This document shows positions 39,490 to 50,100 of a stretch of DNA of 64,000 nt, piece after piece. Position 1 is the stretch's first letter. Every line of letters begins with the position of its first letter. The translations under genes were made by a program, and so were the position numbers. This stretch comes from Lamellibrachia columna (Eukaryota > Annelida > Polychaeta > Sabellida > Siboglinidae), in NCBI GenBank assembly GCA_963662155.1, contig OY759263.1, positions 40,362,544-40,426,543 on the forward strand. Direction: 5' to 3'. A model generated the notes under the pieces. That model was not told the DNA's origin and made no database searches. It saw only the letters and a program-made list of their open reading frames with translations.

Positions 39490-39860
39490 CACAGTAGACC
39501 TATACATACGCATTGATTTTGGTGCTCAGGTGTTCACACCCCGTTCATTCCAGAGGCGTTTGGTCAGCCTGCCAAGAGAAGCGCTTGCCTTTCCAAGGCG
39601 GGCTGAAATGTCGTCGTCAGTCAGTGCGTTTTCAGACGTGTTTCCCACGTAGGTGAATTCATCGACGATACTACGTCATCAGTAGCGATAGTAGGTGGTA
39701 CACGTGTAGTGCCAAGTTTGGATAGGATCATTACTTTTGTTTTCTTTAGGCTGCTCGTGAGTCCGAATTGGCAAGCTGCTCTAGCAAAAACAAAACAGTC
39801 GGTGATTGCCTTTATGCCGCTGATTGAATGTCTCGGAGAAGTAGTTCTGGTGTCTTACTC
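39490..39860 (-). mobile_element. LINE post-RT fragment, minus strand
   Basis: Minus reading: ACQFGLTSSLKKTKVMI, then EFTYVGNTSENALTDDDISA and LGKASASLGRLTKRLWNERG, typical of the segment after the FADD motif in RTE-like LINEs. Frames shift between these blocks. Confidence 0.8.
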
Positions 39861-39879
39861 TTTGAGCTGTAGTAGCTTA

Positions 39880-40245
39880 AACATGACGAGTGAGCCTACA
39901 AACATTTGAAATGAAATGTTCCATGAGACTCCTCCGCATTTCCTACACCGAACACAAAACGAACGAATACATGAGACACCAAGTGGATTCCCTTGTTGGA
40001 GAACAACAACCTTTGTTGGCAATGGTGAAGCAGCGGCGCCAACTTTCACAGCCATGTCACCCGGCACAACATCTTCTCAAAAACCATCCTGCAAAGCACC
40101 CTGGATGGCAAGAGAAGATAGGGCAATCAGAAGAACACTAGCTGGATAACATTCAGGAATGGACTAAGCAATGCTTACCGAACGCATTCGGTAGGGCAGA
40201 AGACTGCCCGAGTTGGCGAAGACTCTGTGTCGAGACAGCCAACCT
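39880..40245 (+). mobile_element. LINE C-terminal fragment, plus strand
   Basis: Plus reading: MRLLRISYTEHKTNEYMRHQ, then SLVGEQQPLLAMVKQRR and, after a stop, DNIQEWTKQCLP: the standard C-terminus of the same LINE type. It is inverted relative to the fragments on either side, so the region has been rearranged. Confidence 0.82.
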
Positions 40246-40254
40246 TATCTAGCA

Positions 40255-40420
40255 GTTTCCAACGTCCTATTCTCTTGGTTGAATAAAAAGCCAGTGTAAA
40301 GTAAAACAAAGATCATGTCAGCCCTGCAACCCTTTTCGAACCAGTCTGTGTGCTTGCGATGGGTAATACCAAGTATTTCATGGGCTGCTTTATGGAGGTG
40401 ATATCTCAGGCGTGACCATT
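40255..40420 (-). mobile_element. LINE fragment from between endonuclease and RT, minus strand
   Basis: Minus reading YHLHKAAHEILGITHRKHTD, then WFEKG, resembles the xxxAxxxLGxxxRKxxDWF block that precedes the reverse transcriptase in RTE-like LINEs. The reverse transcriptase itself is absent. Confidence 0.6.
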
Positions 40421-40812
40421 CCGTCTCAACATCTGATGCTGCTTCGTTTTCTTCCTCGAATACGGTGTTAAGTTTCTCTCTAGTTGCCGTTGAACGGTGA
40501 CCAACTTGAGTTTTGATACATCAAGCTGTTTTCGTGGCATTGCACTAAATGTATGCTTGCTGTGTTCAACATGGAGGTACACTCGGTTTCCTGTCATGCT
40601 GTGGTCTGGCAAGCAGTCTGTGTAACGCATGTCAAATACATAGCACGTCGCATGAATACATGACGGGCATAGCACGTCATGGCGTTTTAAAAGAACTGGA
40701 GGTATGTGATTTAGACGAAACATGGTCAGCATGTCAATGAGATGATGACAGTTGATGTGAACATTTTTCTGAATTTTTGATGGTCACGTTTTCTTATAAT
40801 CAGACAAAAACG

Positions 40813-41778
40813 TTAACATGGCCACCAATGCAATTTTCTACTGTGGTCTGCCCCTATATTGTCCTTGTCATACCAACACATGTCTTGATGGTGAGGCCAG
40901 AAGAATCGATTGTTTCCTATTCGAAGCATGCACCGCACCTCGACATCACCTGCGTCATCTGTCAACACGACACCAGGAAATGCACGCCCCTCGTAGTTGA
41001 CGACGACACACTTATTAGTATAGTCCTCAGTGAGTGCAGGCAGGTCAGCAACCTCTTGCTCATGGTACACTAATGACACAAAGTGATTCGGAGCGAAGTA
41101 GTTCGCATCTGTTTGTGCACATATCGACGTCCACATTATATGCAACTTCTGTTCGCATAGGTTCTCGCTCGGCATAACCAACCGGTATAGGTGTTTCCTG
41201 ATCTCTATGTTACCTATATGTGGATAGATGGACACCAGTTCAGCACCAAAAATATACTTGCCAAATGCCCATAAATTCACCTCGTCTGGTTATGTCGATG
41301 TTCTCCCGGTGGTAAATATCCGCAATGGTCACTGGCGTTAGTTTCACATTGGCTGACGAGTCGTACTGATCGTTGTACATGGCACAACTTATTGGCGATC
41401 TCTCTGCAGTCTTGTCGTCGAACTCGCCCCCTTGTCGTCGAACTCGCCCCCTTGTCGTCGAACTCGCCCCCTTGTCGTCGAACTCGCCCCCTTGTTGTCG
41501 AACTCGCCCCCTTGTTGCAGGAATGAGCCGTTCATATTATAGTCTTCATTCAATTCCAACTCAATAAAAAACCTTGCTCGGATTTCATCCGCGAAGTTTT
41601 CATGACCAAAGGCGAGGACGCTTCCACTGTGAGGCAAACAGTTTCCATCTGCAGACACTGACACAGGGCTGAGACATGATGTATTCTCACTTACATAATT
41701 TGGCATCAACTTCGATGCTGGAGCGAAAGGTCGTTCGCGAGCAAATGGATTTCGCATGCGGACCAAACATAGACACAT
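40813..41778 (-). pseudogene. OTU/vertnin-like gene relic
   Basis: Minus frames: SADGNCLPHSGSVLAFGHEN, then FADEIRARFFIELELNEDYN (41,690-41,570), like the Cys-containing core of OTU/vertnin-type domains. After the 20-bp array and a frame change comes FGAELVSIYPHIGN, IMWTSICAQTDANYFAPNHF and a last domain with GRAFPGVVL, then NRFFWPHHQDMCWYDKDNIG. These blocks occur together in large uncharacterised invertebrate proteins that I take to be transposon-linked; that link is inference. The gene is broken by at least one frameshift and an inserted repeat. Confidence 0.55.
41408..41517. repeat. 20-bp tandem repeat, about 5 copies
   Basis: The unit cttgtcgtcgaactcgcccc is repeated within the OTU-like relic, breaking its frame because 20 is not a multiple of three. 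Confidence 0.95.
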
Positions 41779-42008
41779 TCACATAGATACCACGCAACTG
41801 GACATACGAACCACATGAATGCAATTCACTCAGAACATTGGCGTGTTATGGTTGGCGATCATCCACAGGTTCGCCCAACTGTTGATTGTCTATTTCGACC
41901 CTATCACCTTTCACCCAAAGGGATACATCAATAGCATTTTCCAAATGGGTGACACACTTAGAAGCAATGCACGTCGATGGTTTTGAACAATCACAGCTTA
42001 GCACCATG

Positions 42009-42142
42009 TGGTGGACTGTGTTAGTAGTGTCAGTCATGACCTGGTGGACTGTGTTAGTAGTGTCAGTCATGACCTGGTGGACTGTGTTACTAGTGTCAGT
42101 CATGACCTGGTGGACTGTGTTAGTAGTGTCAGTCGTTACCTG
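42009..42142. repeat. 33-bp tandem repeat, 4 copies
   Basis: The unit (ggtggactgtgttagtagtg plus tcagtcatgacct) yields an 11-residue repeat, HQVMTDTTNTV, on the minus strand, in frame with flanking relic coding sequence. Confidence 0.95.
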
Positions 42143-42433
42143 GTGCAACTTCATGGTCTGTGGCAGAGGTACCAGTTTGCACTTTAGCAGTTTCTCGGTA
42201 GCTGAAGATGAAGGTGTAGCGCTAGGGCCGTCGTGGCGTGCTCTAACATAGACCACAGGTTCTTGATGTCCTTTCCATGAAGTACAGCCGAGTCTGCAAG
42301 TCGCTTCACGGTTGCCCAGCCGCCATCTGGGATTCCTTTACCGTGACTAGACTCAGGGAAGTTCCACGTCGCTGCATTAAGAAAATTAGCACTGTTTATT
42401 CTTGACATCACCCAGTGATATTACTTATAAATG

Positions 42434-42535
<102 letters not shown>

Positions 42536-42769
42536 ACTTATCATGGCAATACGCGTACACGTGTACAGATCTTTTGAACAGATATACTTGACCTAAATAC
42601 ATGAAATGAACTAGCCATAGCGCAAGTCTATGCGATCAAACATAGTGTCCCGTCTCTCATGCCCAATATCTTACCACGAGAAAATCCGATCTGCAGAGGG
42701 ATGTTGGTGAAAAGGGCGTTGTTGTTGCCTTTTTGCTTGTACTCTGACGTCGGTCCATCACCGAAGAAG

Positions 42770-43215
42770 TGGATAATAACAATAATAAAATATATTTATT
42801 CAGGATAGCCCAACTAAATACAGTGCAAATTATTAAAATATACACTGGACTTCTTTACAGTGGGGTCCTCAAACACACACAGTCACTTATCACAGACTCT
42901 GGTTGAACACAACATTTAAATAAAATAATATAATGAGTCTGACATGACAGTGTCAATGACTAGTACAAAAAAACATGAGACAAGGGAGAGGTAGTCAGCC
43001 CTCAGCCCAGAGTGTTACTCTTTATACAATGGTCCATGCGTTTCAATCCATTTTGGTCTGCCTTTTACCAAAAAACTTTACACATTCAGCTCTGAACTCC
43101 TTGTAACTTTTACAGGATTGGAGACTAAGACTGTTGAACAGCACAGCCCCTTCATAGTAGAACAAGCGCTTGGCTGCACTGCAGCTGACTCGTGGTACAA
43201 ACAATTTTGAATCAG
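42770..43215 (-). mobile_element. LINE 3' end inserted in the transposase-like relic
   Basis: Minus reading VPRVSCSAAKRLFYYEGAVL, then FNSLSLQSCKSYKEF, matches the C-terminal xPRxxxxxxxRxFxYxGAxLWNxLP block of CR1/Jockey-like LINEs. It is followed by a 3' UTR with tttattcaggatagccc (plus-strand view) and an (aat)n tail near 42,775-42,790. Confidence 0.65.
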
Positions 43216-44766
43216 GATTGTCGTCACTGCAGGGTGATTTCTCCGGATCTCCGCCAGGATCGGCCGTAGATTACACGATACCGCAGAGGGACCGTGGTAT
43301 GTATTATCTGAGAGCGTGCATTCAATATCTTGGATGTTACTCCTCAAGTTCGCGTAGTAGGTTTGATGATGCTTCACTGAGTGCTTCGTTAAAATGGTGA
43401 CGTTGGAATATTGGCATTAGCGTGTTGGCAGCCTCAACAAGTTCATCTATCGTGCCGTTGTGCATGCTGTGATCTGTTTGGTTATCGTCAACTGCGTCTT
43501 CGCGCCACCTATCTCACGATCCTCTTTGACACTTTTCCAAATCTCCCACGTCGTCGATGCCGCTCTGTCAACATTATGACTGGTTTGTATTGATGAATCG
43601 CAACATGTAGCTCATTCACCGTACATGCAACTCTGATTAGATATGTCACAAGCCACCATCTCAAGAACAGCCGTTGAACGTTTCGTGGGAATCACTTTAA
43701 GTTCATTGAGCCTAAGCGAGCAGTAGAGCCATGTTCTCGTGTGTAAGGCGCAAACAGGTGTCCCGATCGGTTTTAGTTGGCGAGACGACCCAAAAAGGTC
43801 GCATCCGACAGGCTGACGATGCGCAACGGTTGTGTGTCTCTGAAGTGGGCGTGCAGATCCTGCAAGGTATCACACAGTACCCTCTTCTGCTTTTTAAACT
43901 TTTCTTTGGACTGTACCTTTTTTCCCGGGGAGCATTCGAGAGACCTCATCCGACACGAAGAACTCTCGCACCAAACGTTTGCGTCGCAATATCCTTCTTG
44001 TCGCATGCTTGAGACCCCGTGGTGTAGGTGGCGACGTGGACGCTCGCAGACGTTTAGAAGATACTCCGAGTACCTCATTCATCATGCCAATTGCGTAGTA
44101 ACGAGTCAAGAGCTTACTTGCGCAGAGACTAGAATAAGCGTTCTTTTCGCGATTGGTCCGCGCCTCTTTGTGTAGTCGCCGGATGACGCTACTTCTTGCA
44201 GTTGTTGCTAGACGAAAACTTTTTCCTTGAGTGAAACACCGAGACCAGCGCATCCGATACAACTGCGATCGGTTACGCAATTGATCGTCTGCGCGTACAT
44301 TGACTACATTCGCGTTTGGCGCCAACGTGCATTGCCTCCGGTCATCGCTTTCTTATTTCGAGCAGGAGTCGAAGTTGCATCGTCGGTATCATCATCACAA
44401 GTCGCTCGTTCTGATCTTTTCGTGGCTCGGTGTCCTCTCCATTGTTTGAGCTGGCGTCTTAGTTCTCATACTGTCGTGTCACCTGCCAACTTTCTAGTGC
44501 CGTTCGCTTTTTTCATTCTTATCTCTTAATTTTGTTCAGTGTCACGCGAACTGGATCAGCTTTTAATTGATCTCGCCGTTTTCGTTGTCTTTCCGCACCA
44601 GCCAATGCCATGGTGTTCCCTAAAGGCGTAAAGTACAGTTAGGCTTTTTTATATATAATATATGTATAGCTTAGATTTGGTAAGTAAGTTTTGTTTTATT
44701 ATTATTATTATTGATCGGTATATCCATCCATAAAATCACAAAAATATCAAAACACGAACATTCCAT

Positions 44767-45441
44767 GTCGTCACCCGGGGGGGTACTGCCATACCAAAAC
44801 GGTGGGGTGTGCCACCAGAGCCCCATAGAGAGAGAGAGAGAGAGAGAGAGGGGGGGAGGGGGAGGGGGAGGGGGAGGGGGAGGGGGGGAGGGCGGGAGGG
44901 AGGGAGGGAGATGGAGAGAGAGAGAGGGGGGAGGGAGGGAGGGAGGGAGGGAGGGAGGGAGGGAGGGAGGGAGGGAGGGAGGGAGGGAGGGAGGGAGGGA
45001 GGGTGGGAGAGGGAGAGGGAGAGGGAGAGGGAGAGGGAGAGGGAGAGGTAGAGAGGGGAGGGAGGGAGGGAGAGGGAGAGGGAGAGGGAGAGGGAGAGGG
45101 AGAGAGAGGGAGGGAGGGAGGGAGGGAGGGAGGGAGGGAGGGAGGGAGTGGGAGAGGGAGAGGGAGAGGGAGAGGGAGAGGGAGAGGGAGAGAGAAATCA
45201 AGAAATTTAGGGTCACCAAGAGAGAACAATTTATCTAATATCTATAAGCGGGCGGAACATTTTCATTGGGAAATTTCCTCTTCGATGAAAGAGAGAATTA
45301 TCAGATTTAAATGGGGCACAAAGAGAGAAAATTTCCATTTTTTCTTCGGACAGAGAGAGAAAAATGGCCAAAAACAGGGGCATTTGCGCGGCACATACAT
45401 GTATACCTCAGTAGAGGGAGTACCCCCCCCGGGGTCGTCAC
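44767..45441. mobile_element. MITE with 8-bp target duplication and a purine tract
   Basis: The 8-mer GTCGTCAC flanks the element at 44,767-44,774 and 45,434-45,441. Between, the left end ccgggggggtactgcc and right end ggagtaccccccccggg are terminal inverted repeats. Size is about 659 bp. Eight-base target duplications are made by hAT- and P-type transposases. Most of the inside is the purine tract listed separately. Confidence 0.7.
44829..45194 (+). repeat. 365-bp polypurine tract (GA)n / (GGGA)n / (GAGGGA)n
   Basis: An almost pure A/G strand with blocks of gggagggaggga and gagggagagggaga. Such mirror-rich polypurine DNA can form triplex (H-DNA). Long low-complexity frames on both strands are artefacts. 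Confidence 0.97.
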
Positions 45442-45444
45442 TCG

Positions 45445-47040
45445 AGGTGCAGCGTTGAATCGTGATCGCTTCTCGGCAGTTGTTTCAGTGTCGCCATCTA
45501 CTGACGTATTTATCGGGTATTTGGGCAGATACACGACACGCATTTTTCACATTACAAAAAGTGATTTTCCATGAAAGTGACAACATGGAAAAATATCAGA
45601 ACACTTATTTAAACGTATGATGATGCTTCCACAATTGACTTGCAGGGCTGGTTTTAGCGTGTATCTGAAGATGATGGTGTTGTTATCAACGACATGAGAA
45701 AAAAAGATAATGTTATCCCTGCCTAATTATAATATGTAAATGAGAAAAACAGATAATTTTATTCCTGCCTAATCAAAAAGTAACTTGTCCTATGCATCAT
45801 CTGGAAAATAACAGGGTAAATCAGAAGGTCAGCAATTTTTGTCATGCCTAATTAACTAAAATTATTGATTTTGTTTATCTTGCTATTGTTTGATAAGTTG
45901 AGTTATAAGACTACCTGACACAAGATCTAGATCAAACGGATTGTGAAAAGTCCGATAGGAATTATAGTCAGTAGATTGGCTATAACAACGATATACCCCA
46001 TTTTTTTTATTAATGACCGATATAATTATGCCACCGAATGTCACGCCAGATAACTTGATGCGCATCGTTCGTTTATTCCTTTGGGATGTATCGGGTGTGG
46101 GTTGATTTTACTGAAAATCCAACACCTGTATGACGGTCTGGGTTCACTCCCTGACTTAATGCCGGTCCAAAAAGGTGCATCCCGCACATTTTCAGTCGTA
46201 CTTTCCCAGATAGAGGTTGGATATTAAAAATCATATCGAGGCTGAGTGATGGCAATGCCAAAATAGTGGCGCCACGTGATGGACAAGGAACCAACCAAAT
46301 ATCAGGAAGTGCATTATTGTCTATGTACCGCATAGAGTTACATCATTAATCACCCCCCTATAAACTTTACTAACGGGTGTTCTATGTATGTCTATGGTGT
46401 ACCGGCAAACGAGTCGTACTGCCTTCTGATCCCAGCGGCAGCCCTATGGCTAATATTGGCTATGTACATCGCTGTGCTTACATTGGACAATGTACCAAAA
46501 TCTAAGACTAAGCCTAATTAGGCGTCCCTAGTGAAGACGTTAATACCGTATTGTTTTGAATATATATATATATATATGTCTTAGACTTAGACGTTAGAAC
46601 AGTCGATCATAAATGAATAATGCATATGACATGGCACTTGATCCATGAATCATGACTTCCTCGGATGTGGGTATAGATAGATCGACTCGATCTAGTCTAG
46701 ACTATAGAGAAGTGATGTACCTAAGGCTAAGATAATTGCAAATTACCATTCCATGTATTATAGGTTGATTTGTACGAATAAACGTGGAGAAATTTCCGGC
46801 TTCCGTTTTAAGGGTCAGTGGATCAGTGAAGCGTGAAATTACGTGAAGTTCTCGCGCGCCGAGGTAAGACCGCTCTCAGCCAATGAAGTGTCGCCGCCTC
46901 TGCGGAAACTTCTTCGTTCGACGGAAACTTCCGGGTTTCATTTTACCAAGTGCTGAAGTTTAGCCAAAAGTCGTGCTATTTGTCATAACCTTAGTGTCGT
47001 TTACAGCAAGTGCAGATATTGCAGCGCTCAGTTTTGATGT
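45445..47040. other. no gene recognised; promoter side of the receptor-like gene
   Basis: AT-rich, with a short (TA)n at 46,560-46,577. GC content rises at 46,840-46,940, consistent with a promoter for the gene starting at 47,105. No TATA box was assigned. Confidence 0.4.
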
Positions 47041-47104
47041 AGACAAGAGACATTTCGGTAATGTTTATTGACACGATCTAAGACCAAGTGCGCACACTTA
47101 CAAC

Positions 47105-50100
47105 ATGAAGCGGCCGCCTTTCGAGAAGGCATTCCGCCCCAACTATGGCGTCCTACTCGTCGTGATGCTAAACATTGCGTGCTGTCAGGTAATTTATATA
47201 GTCAGACGGTTCACGACTCAGAAATGTGGATGCGTTATAGTATAATGTCTGATAATGTTATGTGTACGCTGTCGGTTGAACGTTCGCGCGTGCGCACACG
47301 TACATGCACACATTGTTATGTGACACATACATACTATTTTAATAGCACTTAATTGTGACATTTTGTGCGCGCGCGTGACTTTCCCTAACATGTGTGACTA
47401 GTAAATATGTGGAAAACATGTACAGTGAATTAATAAATATACAGTTAATAATTGGTATTAATTGAATTAACATATAACTTATTTATATTAACTATATGAC
47501 ATTGTCGGGAGCTTTCCCATGAAGCGTCTTAATTTGTATGGATGGCAGATTTTGACCCTATCAAATTAGCAATACAACTACCTGTATTTGGAGAAAAAAA
47601 AATTATACGAAAGAGGAATAATGTGAGATATAAATGATGTATATCACAAGAGGATATATATATATATATGTATGTCAGGTGACTGTGTATTACCACAGGT
47701 ATGTCGAGGAGTAACCACCGGTACACCAACAGTACCGGGGAACACCACAGATAGTACTGATAATTCCACATCCAGAAATTACTCAGATGTGACGACCACC
47801 ACTAGGATACAAGCAACAACAACAATGTACCAGACAACTTCTACAACGACTACTAAGTGCAAAGTTACCAACTGTGACAACTGCTCAGATGATCCAAATT
47901 CATGCGAAACGTGTGAAGCTAGATATTACCTAGATGAAGTGGATACAAATACAACAACAGTAAGCACTGGATCGCCCACTGCCATCACTACTGGAGCCAC
48001 CACGACCACCACCATTGAAACAGCCATCAGTGTCACTGAAACTGCCGCCACCACCAATATCACAGTCCCTGTTGTTAGCATTACAACATCAACACAGTCA
48101 GCAGCAAACACTACTACAGCATTACGAGGATCAACACATATGGTAACCGAAGCGACCACAACGGCAACAGAAACAAAAATGGTAGAACTGACAACAGCAT
48201 ACAGATGCTCCCCATGCAAAGACCCTTGTATGGAATGTAGCAACAAGACATACTGCACTAAGTGTATGGGACGCTATGATATGGAAAAACATGGAAAATG
48301 CATCAAGTCAATGTCGAGTGAGTCTTTCTGGAGCAAGTACCTCTACTTCGTTGTTGGTGGTGCTAGTGGTGGAGTCCTTCTACTTGTCATCATCTGTATG
48401 GCTGTCTGCTGCATTCGGAGAAGGAGAAGATCGATTTCTAACTCCCAAGGCCGAATGCCTGACCTGAAGGACCTGAATGTTATTCCACAAGACAAGGTAA
48501 GAACCTCACTGCAGTGTGTAAGTCCATAATACACCTGGCCTGGGATTTAGTACACCAAAGAGAAGTACCCATGACCAGTACTTTCCTTATGGCATAAGAA
48601 AAGTAGTCTTAAAGCCTGAAGGTCCCTTCTCAGGTGAATCTTCTTGTCTTAGAATCATGTCGCGGTCTGGTTCTATGTACTGTAACATAGGATAACGCTG
48701 TTCACACTTTTGCAAGTTGCCCAATCTAATGATCAATTAAAGTCAATCCTTTTCAAGATTTTAACAAAAGCATGCACTCTTTTATTAAAGTTTATGCCGA
48801 CTGTGCATAGGCATAGTGCTTATATTATTCACATAGTGCTTATATTATTCACATAGTGCTTATATTATTCACATACAATATATTTGAACCTGAATGACAG
48901 GCCTGGAGTCTATTACATTGCAATGTAATAGATTACTATTACTTAGTTTCCTTCGTATTACTATTACATGCTGAAGGCAATGTAATATATTACTACTATA
49001 TTTCAAGCTATTACTATTACATTTTCCATCGGAACTATTTTCTTTCAATTAAACATTTTACATGCCTAATCACTTATATAGATTCAAATTAACCGATGGG
49101 TGTATCGTCGATAGTAAGTGCACATTTTATGAAAAACTAACAGCAAATACTTAGATGACAGTTTATACTTAATTTTGGAGGCAAAACAACTGTTAACTAT
49201 AGTGTCAATGTATCGTTGTCAACACAGCATCTCTTGCATACAACAATACTGAGATGTGGCAAGATGCCCTGCCTGTAGTCTCTCTGTACTTGATCTCTAG
49301 GTGTTTTATATCACATCACATATCTAACATAAGAACAAGATCGCTTTATTTTAAAAGATGGCTGTTGCATTTAACTGACCTGAGCTTCTGGAAAACTGCA
49401 TCGCTCAAACAACATCGATGTGGGCGATAGATCTTGCTGGCAATTAAAATTACAATTAACTCATAAACTGCCCAATTAAATTAACCTCACACAATTCTAG
49501 TTGGATGCAGAAGTTTCATATATTCATTGGAATGAAACAGAAAAACAATGTCACTGTAACATAACACAGTCTGATTATCCCATATTAGACCTATACTGCT
49601 CGGCTGCTGCTTGGTGGACAGTTAATTATTGGCTCAATGATAAGATGTTTTTCACACTCTTGGTCAATAGTGTGCAAGCTAGCTACCAACTGAGAAAAAC
49701 TCAGAAAAGTTGGTATAAGCCCCTGGATTTTGTTCAAACATTACCCAGCGTGGCAGGCTGGCAGCTAGGGTTGGGAGATGGCAATGAATGATTGATTGAT
49801 TGATTGAGATGTTAAACACAGTCTGTTTAGTGCTGGAAGCCTGGAACCCTTATCCTGCTTCAGTGAATGATTGAATTTGCAGTGGGTTGGCTAAATGAAT
49901 TGAGGATAGATAGTTTTAGGAGTACTGAAATAAAATTTGGAATGCTTTCAAGAATTCTGAATCACTAAGGTGACTATATTTGATATATATGTTGTACTGC
50001 TGTGATATATAATATATATATATATAATATATAAAGATGTTTTAAATTTTAATATAACGTATCAATTACCACTAGTTTTTCTTTTCTAGCACAGAGATGA

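Noticed and set aside
43731..44529. Plus-strand frames over the transposase-like relic
   Set aside because: Shadow frames; the minus strand carries the recognisable motifs.
44671..45238. Pro/Leu/Ser-rich and Glu/Arg/Gly-rich frames of 150-180 residues
   Set aside because: Produced by the polypurine tract; no codon bias, start context or splice evidence.
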